Assembly: GCF_021646545.1 (NCBI RefSeq)
Contig: NZ_JAKIRP010000023.1
Span: forward strand, 31,251-95,250
Length of the DNA: 64,000 nt
From: Chitinophaga filiformis
GTDB taxonomy: Bacteria > Bacteroidota > Bacteroidia > Chitinophagales > Chitinophagaceae
Direction: 5' to 3'
The translations under genes were made by a program, and so were the position numbers. Of the stretch, positions 8,379 to 16,455 are shown one piece after another (within the stretch, counting starts at the first letter, position 1; every line of letters starts with the position of its first letter). The notes under the pieces were generated by a model. The model was not told the DNA's origin. It worked only from the letters and a program-made list of their open reading frames with translations, and did not search any database.

Positions 8379-10226
8379 ATGAAACAACTACTTAAGAAAA
8401 TATACATCTGTATTGGGATGGCAGGCGCGTTGACTGTTGCTGCGTGTAATACCGATTTCCTGAATACAAGACCTTTAGGGGAAGCTACCAAAGATGATGT
8501 GTGGCAGGACCAGGCATTGACGGAAGCCTTCGTAAATGAAATCTATAATGGCCTGAGCAGCGGTGGTTTCCTGGAAACCATGTTATCATCTGCCACCGAC
8601 GAGACCATGTTCACGCACAACTACGGTATGAAGAACATGGGAGAGGCGACTATCAGTCCTACGGATGCTGAGTACGTGAACAACCGCGGTACTTTCCAGT
8701 GGGATGATATGTACAAACGCATACGCGCATGTAACGTATTTTTCCAGAACATACAGAAAGTACCTTTTGATAAAGCGGGAATGGGAGACCGTCTGAAGGG
8801 AGAGGTATACTTCCTGCGTGCTTACTATTATCATCAGCTGGTGCGCGCTTATGGTGGTGTGCCATTGATAGATACGGTGTATACTTTGGCGGATAAGGAT
8901 TATACTATCGCCCGTAACTCTTTCTCTGATTGTGTGGAGCATATTGTGCGGGACTGCGATTCTGCTGCCCATTTACTGCAGGGTAAGGAGAGCATCACTG
9001 TAAAGGGCCGTGCTACAGAAGGAGCGGCGCTTGCGCTGAAATCACGTATACTGATCTATGCGGCAAGTGATTTGTATGACTTCCCTACTGCCAGTGTCAA
9101 AGCCCAGGTGATGAAAAATATCGAGACACCTGATGTATTAGGCTATACGAGCGGCGATCGTCCTGCACGCTGGAGGCGCGCCAAGGCTGCTGCCCAGGCG
9201 GTGATAGCACTCGGCCGTTATTCGCTGGCATTTGCTACACCTGCGTCACCTGAAGAGGCGAGCACTAATTATCAGCAGATGTTCCTGAAGGATAATTCTG
9301 AAAGTATTTTCTCCCGTTACTTTGTGAATGCCAAGTCAGAAGCTGGCGGACAGATCGGGCTTTACAATGGTTTGAATGGTTATCACAACTGGTCCGGTAA
9401 TACGCCTACCCAGCTGCTGATAGACGACTATGAAATGGCGGATGGTACACCTTTTAACTGGGGCAATCCTATGCATAAGGCGCAACCATACTTAAACCGT
9501 GATCCGCGTTTCTATGCAAGCATCCTGTATGATGGGGCGAACTGGCGTCAGCGTCCTTCTGACGTTGCGGCGAAAGATCCGGCTAACCAGGCACAGACGG
9601 GTATTTACCAGGTGTGGGACGCGGAGCGTTCACAGGTGATCACTATGCCTGGACTGGATACCCGCCAGGGACCGATAGAAAACTGGAATGGTAGTTTCAC
9701 GGGATATTATATGAAGAAGTTCATTGATCCTGCTGTGGATGCACAGTATTTCCGTCAGGAGGTGCCATATCCATTCTTCCGGTATACGGAGGTGTTGTTC
9801 AACTATGCAGAGGCTTGTATGGAGCTGGGTGAAGAAGATGAGGCACGCAGGACACTGAATGAGATCCGTACCCGTGCAGGCATGCCGGCGATCACAGAAT
9901 CGGGGGCGGAGCTGAAAGCGCGGTTCCAGCGTGAGAAGGAGATAGAGATGGTGTTTGAAGAGCAGCGGTTCTTCGATGTGCGTCGCTGGATGGTGGCGCC
10001 GGCAACTGTAGGACGTGCGTTACGCGGGATAAATGTAGTGGGTAAATTAAAGCCGAATGTCAAGGTAACTTTGTATCAGCATGATGAGAACAGTTATGAC
10101 TATACTTATACGCCGGTGACGTTGGTGAATGAGAACAGGATGTGGTTGGATAAGATGTATTTTATGCCGTTGCAGCGGGATGAGATGAATAGGAATAATA
10201 AGTTAGTGCAGAACCCGGGGTATTAA
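8379..10226 (+). CDS. SusD/RagB-family nutrient-binding outer-membrane lipoprotein
   Basis: 615 aa. Surface lipoprotein that caps the SusC barrel and captures substrate. The lipobox TVAAC gives lipidation at Cys23, followed by the family-typical NTDFLNTRPLGEATKDDVW. The TPR-like alpha-helical region includes KGEVYFLRAYYYHQLVRAYGG, and the C-terminal half has FRYTEVLFNYAEACMELGE and FFDVRRW, all hallmarks of SusD_RagB. It is the second gene of the SusC/SusD operon, 11 nt after SusC. The next gene lies on the opposite strand, and a strong palindrome sits 44 nt after the stop. Confidence 0.95.
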   Translation: MKQLLKKIYICIGMAGALTVAACNTDFLNTRPLGEATKDDVWQDQALTEAFVNEIYNGLSSGGFLETMLSSATDETMFTHNYGMKNMGEATISPTDAEYVNNRGTFQWDDMYKRIRACNVFFQNIQKVPFDKAGMGDRLKGEVYFLRAYYYHQLVRAYGGVPLIDTVYTLADKDYTIARNSFSDCVEHIVRDCDSAAHLLQGKESITVKGRATEGAALALKSRILIYAASDLYDFPTASVKAQVMKNIETPDVLGYTSGDRPARWRRAKAAAQAVIALGRYSLAFATPASPEEASTNYQQMFLKDNSESIFSRYFVNAKSEAGGQIGLYNGLNGYHNWSGNTPTQLLIDDYEMADGTPFNWGNPMHKAQPYLNRDPRFYASILYDGANWRQRPSDVAAKDPANQAQTGIYQVWDAERSQVITMPGLDTRQGPIENWNGSFTGYYMKKFIDPAVDAQYFRQEVPYPFFRYTEVLFNYAEACMELGEEDEARRTLNEIRTRAGMPAITESGAELKARFQREKEIEMVFEEQRFFDVRRWMVAPATVGRALRGINVVGKLKPNVKVTLYQHDENSYDYTYTPVTLVNENRMWLDKMYFMPLQRDEMNRNNKLVQNPGY

Positions 10227-10269
10227 TCCTCGACTTGCTGCGGTTTCCTGAAGCAGTTATTTCACAAGG

Positions 10270-10306
10270 GAAGTTCTATACTGTGCGGCAAGCGGTATAG
10301 GACTTC
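10270..10306 (+). terminator. Palindrome after the SusD gene
   Basis: GAAGTTCTATAC pairs with GTATAGGACTTC across a 13-nt loop, with one mismatch in 12 pairs. No T-run follows, so it is better described as a REP-like or 3'-end stabilising hairpin that may also stop transcription. The same motif recurs at 10377 and 10486. Confidence 0.6.
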
Positions 10307-10376
10307 CTGCATTAGTCATGGCCTGGCTTTGTGCTGACGCGAACCAGTTGTGTTATCTGGGCGGCATTCGCAGGAT

Positions 10377-10499
10377 GTACTATACTGTGCTGCAAAACGC
10401 TCTTTAGAACGTTGATTTGGCGACGGTGAGCGTGTGGGATTGGGAGCGCTATTTACCTTCGTCAATCGTATCACGCGTCTTGAAGGCACAGTATAGTAC
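10377..10499. repeat. Inverted repeat related to the SusD-tail palindrome
   Basis: GTACTATACTGTGC (10377-10390) and GCACAGTATAGTAC (10486-10499) are perfect 14-nt reverse complements 95 nt apart. Both share the C/T-TATAC-TGTGC and TATAG-ACTTCCTGC motifs with the hairpin at 10270-10306, so the 10.27-10.51 kb gap is one nested palindromic array with no gene. Confidence 0.7.
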
Positions 10500-10535
10500 T
10501 TCCTGCTGCGCCTACACAATGGGCGGTAGACGGCT

Positions 10536-11762
10536 TTAGTTAATTGTCGTCGCTGCCGCGGTTGCTGTTGTTGTGGAAGTGGCTGTAGCTGTAGCTGCTG
10601 TTGCGGATGTTGCGGATGTTGCTGCAGCTGGTGTCGTTGTCGTTATTGCCTTAGCCTTGAGCACTTCTTTGGTGTGGGCGAGGGTCAGGCTGTCTTTAAT
10701 TAATTCTTTGAAGAATGGGGCTATTGCTGTTCCATTCTTTATTTTTTCAGGAAGGTCAGGATTGGTAATCGCTGTTCTGCCGATGGAGATCAGGTCTGCT
10801 TCGTGATTGGATATCAATTTGGTAGCCAGAGCTGTGTCGTGCATGCCGCCATTTACAATGACTGGCTTTCCTGTGATTTGTTTTGCTATACCATTTGAGG
10901 AACTTCCATTGTCGTATAATGATTCTCTTGCCCAGTTCCCGCCCTCGGATGCGATGTGGATGTAGCTGACGTCCACTTGTTTTAGAATGTTGAATATTTC
11001 CTTCGCTGTTGCTGCGCCGCCCGGCCATCTGTAAGTGAGGTCGTTCACTTTGCTTTCTGAGAGGCGTATGCCTACGATGAAGTCTTTCGGGACAGCGGCC
11101 TTGATGGCGGTGAATACTTCAATCGGGAATCGTAGTCTTTTTTCATAATTACCTCCATATTCATCCTCTCTTACATTCGTGTGCGGAGTGATAAACTGGT
11201 CCAGCAGGTAGCCATTGGCTGCATGTATCTCTACGCCGTCGAATCCCGCTATTAATGCTCTGATGGCCGTTTGTACAAAACCGTCTTTTGCCTCCTGCAT
11301 GTCTTTTCTGCTCATGGCTGAAGGCAGGGGGAATGGGCCCTGCAGACCTCCGGGTTCTGTGTTTCGGAGGCCCTTGGGCTGTATGGCGGAAGGAGCAATT
11401 GTTTTAGCACTATGCTGAGATAGTGCGCCTCCGTGCATTAATTGGAGGATAATGAGCGCGTTGGGATCTGCCTGGTGTACTTTGTCGGTTACCTTTTTCC
11501 AGCCTTCTACCTGTTCATGGGTAACGAGGCCCGGCTGATGGTTGTCGGTCTTGCTGAAAAGATTGTCTGTGTAAGTGCCTTCAGTAATGATAAGACCGAA
11601 GCCACCTGCTGCGAAGGCTGCATAGTAGTCTGCCATTTCGTTCGTTGGTACACCGGTAGCTGTAGCGCTTCTGCGCGTCATGGGAGCAACGGTGAACCTG
11701 TTCTTTAGTGTATGGCTTCCTAATTTTATTGGCTGAAATAGTATGTCTGTATTTGTGTTCAT
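10536..11762 (-). CDS. Old Yellow Enzyme family NADH:flavin oxidoreductase with Thr/Ala-rich tail
   Basis: 408 aa. FMN-dependent ene-reductase of the OYE/NemA type; reduces activated double bonds with NAD(P)H. Seen: the N-terminal strand FQPIKLGSHTLKNRFTVAPMTR, LQLMHGGALS, the family signature FDGVEIHAANGYLLDQF, then FITPHTNVREDEYGG, and the FMN phosphate-binding end PVIVNGGMHDTAL with ISIGRTAITNP. The true enzyme ends near residue 370; the last ~38 residues are almost only Thr, Ala and Ser, encoded by a GCTGTTGC-like microsatellite (10536-10650). That tail is not part of the fold and may be a recent repeat expansion. Monocistronic. The start at ATG 11762 fits family alignment. Confidence 0.92.
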   Translation of the reverse strand: MNTNTDILFQPIKLGSHTLKNRFTVAPMTRRSATATGVPTNEMADYYAAFAAGGFGLIITEGTYTDNLFSKTDNHQPGLVTHEQVEGWKKVTDKVHQADPNALIILQLMHGGALSQHSAKTIAPSAIQPKGLRNTEPGGLQGPFPLPSAMSRKDMQEAKDGFVQTAIRALIAGFDGVEIHAANGYLLDQFITPHTNVREDEYGGNYEKRLRFPIEVFTAIKAAVPKDFIVGIRLSESKVNDLTYRWPGGAATAKEIFNILKQVDVSYIHIASEGGNWARESLYDNGSSSNGIAKQITGKPVIVNGGMHDTALATKLISNHEADLISIGRTAITNPDLPEKIKNGTAIAPFFKELIKDSLTLAHTKEVLKAKAITTTTPAAATSATSATAATATATSTTTATAAATTIN

Positions 11763-11895
11763 AGATCGTTTGATTAGGATACAAAGATGAGATGGAGGAG
11801 GGGAGATGGACGTATAACTAATTTAATATTTGGGGTTAAAATTGTTTAATATCGTATGTTCAATGCCTGTACGTGTGTTGATCATTCGCTGCAAT

Positions 11896-11943
11896 CGGCT
11901 CCGTAGGTGCCGCGTGTTTGTAGCGCGGGGTTTTCAACCCCGG
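11896..11943 (-). repeat. Dispersed REP-like element (minus orientation)
   Basis: Read on the minus strand: GGGG-TTGAAAA-CCCC, then CGCGCTACAAACAC, then a hairpin CGGC-ACCTACGGA-GCCG. The same core occurs at 29305, 29488, 29628 (diverged) and 36083. Confidence 0.7.
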
Positions 11944-11986
11944 GAATTTTGAATATATTGCGCACGAAAGAGAATAGGAAAAGCGA

Positions 11987-12238
11987 TTGATTTTTGCATA
12001 TTCGTTTGCATTTTTGCCATTTGCATTGGTTTTGGCGCTGCTTTCTTTGCTAAGAATTGTCCCTGTATATTTTAATGAAATTCCCTATTATGGCTTGAAG
12101 GTTTTTTTTGTATCAATACTTTTGGTTCCTTTTTTCGGATTTATTATGGGTGCTGTAAATTGGGTCTTTTTGAACTTCGGAGATTATTTGTATTCCTGTA
12201 TGCTTAATATCTGGGGCAAGGGGAAAGGCAGAAACTAA
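11987..12238 (+). CDS. Small membrane protein, 83 aa (TTG start)
   Basis: Not recognised. Two strongly hydrophobic segments (about 3-23 and 38-62) with a short basic tail GKGKGRN suggest a two-helix inner-membrane protein. The frame is closed by TAG at 11975, so TTG 11987 is the only early start; an ATG start would not come until residue 54. Its stop overlaps the next start in TAATG, which supports translation and coupling to the next gene. The DNA is much richer in A+T than the flanking genes. Confidence 0.5.
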   Translation: MIFAYSFAFLPFALVLALLSLLRIVPVYFNEIPYYGLKVFFVSILLVPFFGFIMGAVNWVFLNFGDYLYSCMLNIWGKGKGRN

Positions 12239-12774
12239 TGACTGCTATAACTATTAAAATGAATAAAAAGTATGTTTTAGATAATACCACTTCATCTACT
12301 CAAATGGGTGTGATCGTGGCGTCATTATCATTGGGTTGCTTCTTCTTTCTCTTTTTTTTTATAGACTGGGATTGGGGATCTATAGTTCTGGGAATCATCG
12401 CCATGCTGTTTTCTGTCCCACTCAACATGTTTATGAAACTGTTTTCGGAAGTTTATACCGATGGAACCTCCTTTTTTATAAAAAATATTTATCAAAAAGA
12501 ACAGCGGATAGATGCTGCACTTTTCGATAGAATAATAGATATGCGAACTGTTATCCCGTACCGTGACAGCCGGTATTATACTATTCTTTTCAAAAACGGA
12601 ATGAAATTCCATTTTATGAAGAAAACGACTAGTTTGCTGGGACCTCCCCCGAAAGATAAAGCCAAACTCGCGGAGGAGTTAACCAAAGCAGTAAATGACT
12701 TTCTTAAGGCGAAAACAACACTCTCTTTTTTATTTTTTATCTTTTGGGTTAATCAGACTCAATTTTCTCTCTGA
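12238..12774 (+). CDS. Membrane protein with PH-like domain, 178 aa
   Basis: Not assigned to a named family. Two transmembrane helices lie at about 25-42 and 46-66. A soluble part follows (EVYTDGTSFFIKNIYQ ... RDSRYYTILFKNGMKFHFM), whose strand pattern resembles the small PH-like domains common in Bacteroidota membrane proteins. The alternative start Met8 (MNKKYVLD) is plausible, but ATG 12238 is coupled to the upstream stop. The C-terminus (TTLSFLFFIFWVNQTQFSL) is oddly hydrophobic and may be a third membrane segment. AT-rich like its neighbours. Confidence 0.6.
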   Translation: MTAITIKMNKKYVLDNTTSSTQMGVIVASLSLGCFFFLFFFIDWDWGSIVLGIIAMLFSVPLNMFMKLFSEVYTDGTSFFIKNIYQKEQRIDAALFDRIIDMRTVIPYRDSRYYTILFKNGMKFHFMKKTTSLLGPPPKDKAKLAEELTKAVNDFLKAKTTLSFLFFIFWVNQTQFSL

Positions 12775-12787
12775 TTAATGTATAACA

Positions 12788-12883
12788 ATGAAAATATTCA
12801 CTTTTGTTTCTTATTTGGCGGCTTTAATATTGGCCTATTTGGCAACTTATGGGTGGGTTATATTTTTTCGAAGACCGGCATAG
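12788..12883 (+). CDS. Putative 31-aa single-pass membrane peptide
   Basis: ATG 12788 opens a 31-codon frame, MKIFTFVSYLAALILAYLAT followed by YGWVIFFRRPA, ending in TAG at 12881-12883. It has one clear transmembrane helix and a positive C-terminus. It starts 13 nt after the previous gene and ends 3 nt before the convergent Crp/Fnr gene. Support is the composition and the tight fit; there is no homology evidence. Confidence 0.4.
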   Translation: MKIFTFVSYLAALILAYLATYGWVIFFRRPA

Positions 12884-12886
12884 GTT

Positions 12887-13489
12887 TCACCGCTTCCCGC
12901 CCTTCCTGATCTGACTCAAAAACACCGGCGTTATCCCTAAAAACGAGGCTATATGCTTCTGCGGCATGCGCTGCTCCAGTGTCGGATATTTCTTTACCAG
13001 CGCCTCATAGCGCTCGGCTCCCGTCATTGAAATTGAGTTTAGAATGCGCTGATCCTGAGAGATCATTGCCTGCTGATTCAATATCCGCCAGAACTTTTCA
13101 AAAGCGGGAATGTCCGTGAAAAGCTGTTCCAGCCCGTTCCTGTCTATTTGCAGTACGACGGTTGCTTCCTGTGCGATGATATTGATCCTGGAGGGGACCT
13201 GTGGTATGAAGCTGCTGGCATCGCTGATCCACCAGTCTTCCATGGCAAAGTGGAGGGTGTGCTCATCGCCATTATCATCTACATAAAAGGAGCGGAGGAA
13301 ACCGGAACACACGTAGCTCTCGTGCTTACATATTTCGCCCTGTTGCAGGAGGTACTGCCGTGGCAGCAGCTTGCGCAAAGTAAGGAAGCTGCAGAAATGT
13401 TCCTGTTCTTCCGCAGAAAGGTGGATCCGTTTCTGAACGTGATGTAAGATAAGCTGATGCAGATCAGATAGTGGCGGCGTAGCACTCAT
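12887..13489 (-). CDS. Crp/Fnr-family transcriptional regulator
   Basis: 200 aa. The N-terminal cyclic-nucleotide-binding-type jelly roll (about 25-130) includes LLPRQYLLQQGEICKHESYV and GFLRSFYVDDNGDEHTLHFA. The C-terminal winged helix has MPQKHIASFLGITPVFLSQI as the recognition segment. The conserved cAMP phosphate-binding Arg/Ser loop is not evident, and no Fnr-type cysteine cluster is visible, so the ligand is unknown; proteins like this are common in Bacteroidota. It stands alone, with a -7 box just upstream. Confidence 0.9.
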   Translation of the reverse strand: MSATPPLSDLHQLILHHVQKRIHLSAEEQEHFCSFLTLRKLLPRQYLLQQGEICKHESYVCSGFLRSFYVDDNGDEHTLHFAMEDWWISDASSFIPQVPSRINIIAQEATVVLQIDRNGLEQLFTDIPAFEKFWRILNQQAMISQDQRILNSISMTGAERYEALVKKYPTLEQRMPQKHIASFLGITPVFLSQIRKGGKR

Positions 13490-13509
13490 AAGACTGGTTT
13501 CTTCTTAAA

Positions 13510-13517
13510 CAAATATA
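13510..13517 (-). promoter_or_regulatory. -7 box TATATTTG for the Crp/Fnr gene
   Basis: Perfect TAnnTTTG on the minus strand, 20 nt before ATG 13489. The nearest TTG is 30 nt further upstream, too far for a normal -33 element. Confidence 0.4.
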
Positions 13518-13632
13518 GTAACCATCTTAAAAAATAGTAAGGCGAATCAACCTTTTATAGAATTCCTCCCAACTTTCCCTGTTAGTTTTTGTAATTTTCC
13601 CCTGGCTTTATTCAATAAAACCCAATTACCAT

Positions 13633-14934
13633 ATGCTGATGCAAAAGACAAAGGTGTGTCTGATCGTTGCCCTGGCAATGACAGCCATCACCACTTCCGT
13701 ATTTGCCGGCGGTCCGGGCAAACCCGGCGCCATTGACGTTAAACCGGATGCCAACAATGCCGGACTGAAATTACCCGCCGGTTTCGGTGCACTGAAAGTA
13801 GCCGACAGCCTGGGCAGGGCCCGCCATATCGCCGTAACCAGCAATGGTGGTATCTACATCAAACTGGACAGGGCAAAGAACAATAATGGTATTCTCTTTC
13901 TCCAGGATGCAAACGGCGACGGTAAGATTGATAAGAAGACCGGCTTTGGCGTCTACGGCGGTACAGGTATCTATGTAAAAGGCGATTACCTGTATGCTTC
14001 TTCCAACGAAGACATCTATCGTTATAAACTGGATGCGCAACAGCAGGTGATCGATCCTGAACATCCGCAAACGGTGGTGAGCGGCCTGATCAACCGCAGA
14101 CAACATGAATCGAAATCGATCGTGCTGGACGATAACGGAAATATCTATGTTAATATCGGAGCATATTCCAACTCCTGCCAGACGAAAGACAGAACAGCAG
14201 GTTCCCTGGGTATGCAGCCTTGTCCGGTACTGGATTCTGCAGCCGGTATCTGGCAGTTCAAGGCCGATAAACAGAACCAGACCTACGGCGATGGCGTACG
14301 CTATGCCACCGGTCTGAGGAACGTGGTGGGACTTGACTGGAATAAGTCCCTCAACCAGCTGTTCGTTATGCAGCACGGCCGCGATCAGCTGCACGACCTG
14401 TTCCCGAATCTGTATACTGAGAAACAGTCGGCCGACCTGCCGGCAGAATGTATGTATGCGCTGAAACAGGGTTCTGACTGTGGCTGGCCATATATTTACT
14501 ACGATCCGTTCCAGCATAAAAAGATGCTCGCGCCCGAGTATGGCGGCGACGGCAAAAAGACTGGTGGCGATAATATAGAGGAGCCTGTAGTGGCTTTTCC
14601 TGCCCATATGGCGCCTAACGGCTTACTGTTCTATACAGGTACTCAGTTCCCCGAAAAATACCGTAACGGGGCTTTTGTGGCCTTCCATGGGTCATGGAAC
14701 CGCTCTCCTGAGAACCAGGCCGGTTTTTATGTAGTGTTCGTGCCGTTCAAAGATGGTAAGCCTTCCGGTAAATGGGAAGTGTTTGCAGATGGATTCGCAG
14801 GTCCCGGCCCGATAAAATCGCCCGGCGATGCAGCACACCGTCCGTGCGGACTGGCACAGGGACCGGATGGTTCACTGTACGTAACTGATGATGTGAAAGG
14901 AACTGTTTACAGGATCGTATATAAGACTAAATAG
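13633..14934 (+). CDS. Secreted PQQ-dependent sugar dehydrogenase (sorbosone/glucose dehydrogenase type)
   Basis: 433 aa with a signal peptide (MLMQKTKVCLIVALAMTAIT, cleaved near TSVFAGG). A six-bladed beta-propeller of the soluble-aldose/L-sorbosone dehydrogenase type: PAGFGALKVADSLGRARHIA, HESKSIVLDDNGNIYVNIGA, YATGLRNVVGLDWN, ECMYALKQGSDCGWPYIYYD, HRPCGLAQGPDGSLYVTDDV. The family oxidises aldoses or aldehydes in the periplasm using PQQ. A cytochrome c gene begins 2 nt after its stop, the expected electron acceptor, so the two form an operon closed by a strong terminator. The exact sugar is not predictable, and cofactor use is inferred from the family. Confidence 0.88.
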   Translation: MLMQKTKVCLIVALAMTAITTSVFAGGPGKPGAIDVKPDANNAGLKLPAGFGALKVADSLGRARHIAVTSNGGIYIKLDRAKNNNGILFLQDANGDGKIDKKTGFGVYGGTGIYVKGDYLYASSNEDIYRYKLDAQQQVIDPEHPQTVVSGLINRRQHESKSIVLDDNGNIYVNIGAYSNSCQTKDRTAGSLGMQPCPVLDSAAGIWQFKADKQNQTYGDGVRYATGLRNVVGLDWNKSLNQLFVMQHGRDQLHDLFPNLYTEKQSADLPAECMYALKQGSDCGWPYIYYDPFQHKKMLAPEYGGDGKKTGGDNIEEPVVAFPAHMAPNGLLFYTGTQFPEKYRNGAFVAFHGSWNRSPENQAGFYVVFVPFKDGKPSGKWEVFADGFAGPGPIKSPGDAAHRPCGLAQGPDGSLYVTDDVKGTVYRIVYKTK

Positions 14935-14936
14935 AC

Positions 14937-15410
14937 ATGAGAAAATGGATACTGGCAGTTATGCCACTGATCGTTGGAGCACTGGCTGTGCATGCGCAGG
15001 TGAAGAAACCTGCTTCGGCAAAACCGGCAGCTAAGCAGGCCACCGGAGCCACCGCCAAACAAGCCGCCGGCGCCGGCGCTCAGATAGCAAAAGGTAAGGT
15101 ACTTTATAAACAGTACTGCATGTCCTGTCACCAGGAAAACGGAACGGGTGTACCCCGTATGAATCCGCCGTTGGTGAAGACCGAGTATGTGCTGGGCGAC
15201 AAGACAAGATTGATCGGGATATTACTGAACGGACTAAACGAAGACGTGGAGATCGACGGGGAATATTACTCCAATCCGATGCCTTCACAGGCGGCCCTGA
15301 AAGACCAGGAGATCGCCGATATACTGTCTTATGTCAGGAATAGCTTCGGCAATAAGGCCAGCACCGTTTCCGCAGCAGAAGTGACTGCGGTGCGTGCAAC
15401 CGTAAAGTAA
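14937..15410 (+). CDS. Periplasmic c-type cytochrome
   Basis: 157 aa: signal peptide (MRKWILAVMPLIVGALAVHA), a Lys/Ala/Pro-rich linker (about 21-50), then one cytochrome c domain with the haem motif YCMSCHQ (Cys61, Cys64, His65). The axial Met is probably in SNPMPSQ. It ends LSYVRNSFGN like small mono-haem cytochromes. It starts 2 nt after the sugar dehydrogenase stop, so it is very likely that enzyme's electron acceptor, passing electrons to the respiratory chain; this is inference from pairing. Confidence 0.9.
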   Translation: MRKWILAVMPLIVGALAVHAQVKKPASAKPAAKQATGATAKQAAGAGAQIAKGKVLYKQYCMSCHQENGTGVPRMNPPLVKTEYVLGDKTRLIGILLNGLNEDVEIDGEYYSNPMPSQAALKDQEIADILSYVRNSFGNKASTVSAAEVTAVRATVK

Positions 15411-15426
15411 AGAATGTGAATATTTT

Positions 15427-15469
15427 AACAGCGGCATTTATCCAGTGTGGGTAAATGCCGCTGTTTTTT
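15427..15469 (+). terminator. Rho-independent terminator
   Basis: Perfect 14-bp stem (AACAGCGGCATTTA with TAAATGCCGCTGTT), 11-nt loop, then T6. It ends the dehydrogenase-cytochrome operon. Confidence 0.9.
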
Positions 15470-15471
15470 AA

Positions 15472-15502
15472 TTGCTTTTGTCAAACAGATTTCTAACATT
15501 TG
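15472..15502 (+). promoter_or_regulatory. Possible promoter of the MarR-GNAT gene
   Basis: TTG (15472-15474), a 20-nt spacer, then AACATTTG (7 of 8 with TAnnTTTG). It would place the transcription start about 10-13 nt before ATG 15520. Weak but well placed, between the terminator and the gene. Confidence 0.3.
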
Positions 15503-15519
15503 CGGAAAATTTTAGGGAC

Positions 15520-16455
15520 ATGTCAGTGAATCCAGAAGTGGTGCGGGAGGTTAGTGAATTCAATAATTATTACAACAGCCTGGCGGAATTGTTAAACAGG
15601 CACTTAGCGGACAACAATCTATCATTATCAGCATTACGTGTACTGATAAAGTTAAAGGAGGAAGAAGATCAATGCACTGCAGGTAAACTGATTGCGACCC
15701 TTGGTATAGACGGCGGATATCTCAGCCGCATCCTGAAGACCTTTGAAACGAATCAGCTCATTTCCAAGCGTAAATCCACCATGGATGGCCGTACCTGGTA
15801 TCTGCAGCTGACCCCCAAAGGACGTAAATTGCTCGAGATCCTGGAAGAAGGGTCCGCGCAGCAAATATCCCAATTGCTGGAGCCACTGGGCACAGAACAA
15901 CAACTGGCGCTGGCCGGGGCTATGAAAACGGTAAGGCATATCCTCTCTGACGACGCTAAGATCTCTGCGGATGATATTACCTACAGACGCGACCTCCAAC
16001 CGGGGGATGCCGGCTTTATCATGCACATGCACGGCTCTCTGTATGCGAAGGAAGCAGGGTACAACCTCGAATATGAGACGCATATCTGCAAGACCTTCTA
16101 TGAGTTCCTGGAAGCTTATAATTCCTCGAAAGACCAGGTGTTCCTGGCCATGCATGGCAACCAGATCATCGGTTCCATCGCTGTATTGGGGCACTCGCGT
16201 TATGCTACGCAGATGCGCTGGTTCCTGGTGCATCCCGATTATCGCGGACTCGGTATCGGACAGCGTCTGCTGACAGAAGCGATCAATGCTGCGAAAGAAA
16301 AGCTGTTCCAGAAGATCTATCTCATTACCACTGCCCAGCAGGTGGCCGCCACAACATTGTTTAAGAAGAATGGCTTCCGTAAGTCAGGCGAAAAACATAT
16401 GCCAATGTGGGGACTGCAGCTCACGGAAGAACGCTATGAAATAGACCTGATTTAG
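15520..16455 (+). CDS. MarR-type winged-helix / GNAT acetyltransferase fusion
   Basis: 311 aa from ATG 15520. Residues 1-150 are a MarR DNA-binding domain (LSALRVLIKLKEEEDQCTAG, GGYLSRILKTFETNQLI, GRTWYLQLTPKGRKLLE). Residues 155-311 are a GNAT domain with the acetyl-CoA loop HPDYRGLGIGQRLL and TLFKKNGFRKSGEK. Such fusions are a known bacterial type whose substrate is mostly unknown; the pairing suggests self-sensing of acetyl-CoA or an acetylated ligand, which is inference. An in-frame TTG at 15472 would extend it by 16 residues but falls in the terminator/promoter zone, so ATG 15520 is preferred. Confidence 0.88.
   Translation: MSVNPEVVREVSEFNNYYNSLAELLNRHLADNNLSLSALRVLIKLKEEEDQCTAGKLIATLGIDGGYLSRILKTFETNQLISKRKSTMDGRTWYLQLTPKGRKLLEILEEGSAQQISQLLEPLGTEQQLALAGAMKTVRHILSDDAKISADDITYRRDLQPGDAGFIMHMHGSLYAKEAGYNLEYETHICKTFYEFLEAYNSSKDQVFLAMHGNQIIGSIAVLGHSRYATQMRWFLVHPDYRGLGIGQRLLTEAINAAKEKLFQKIYLITTAQQVAATTLFKKNGFRKSGEKHMPMWGLQLTEERYEIDLI

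Noticed and set aside
5107..10226. Complete polysaccharide utilisation locus
   Set aside because: Only the SusC/SusD pair is present; no adjacent glycosidase, sulfatase, peptidase or regulator supports a full locus.
13771..14607. 278-codon open frame antisense to the sugar dehydrogenase
   Set aside because: Overlaps well-supported propeller coding sequence and shows no domain or signal.
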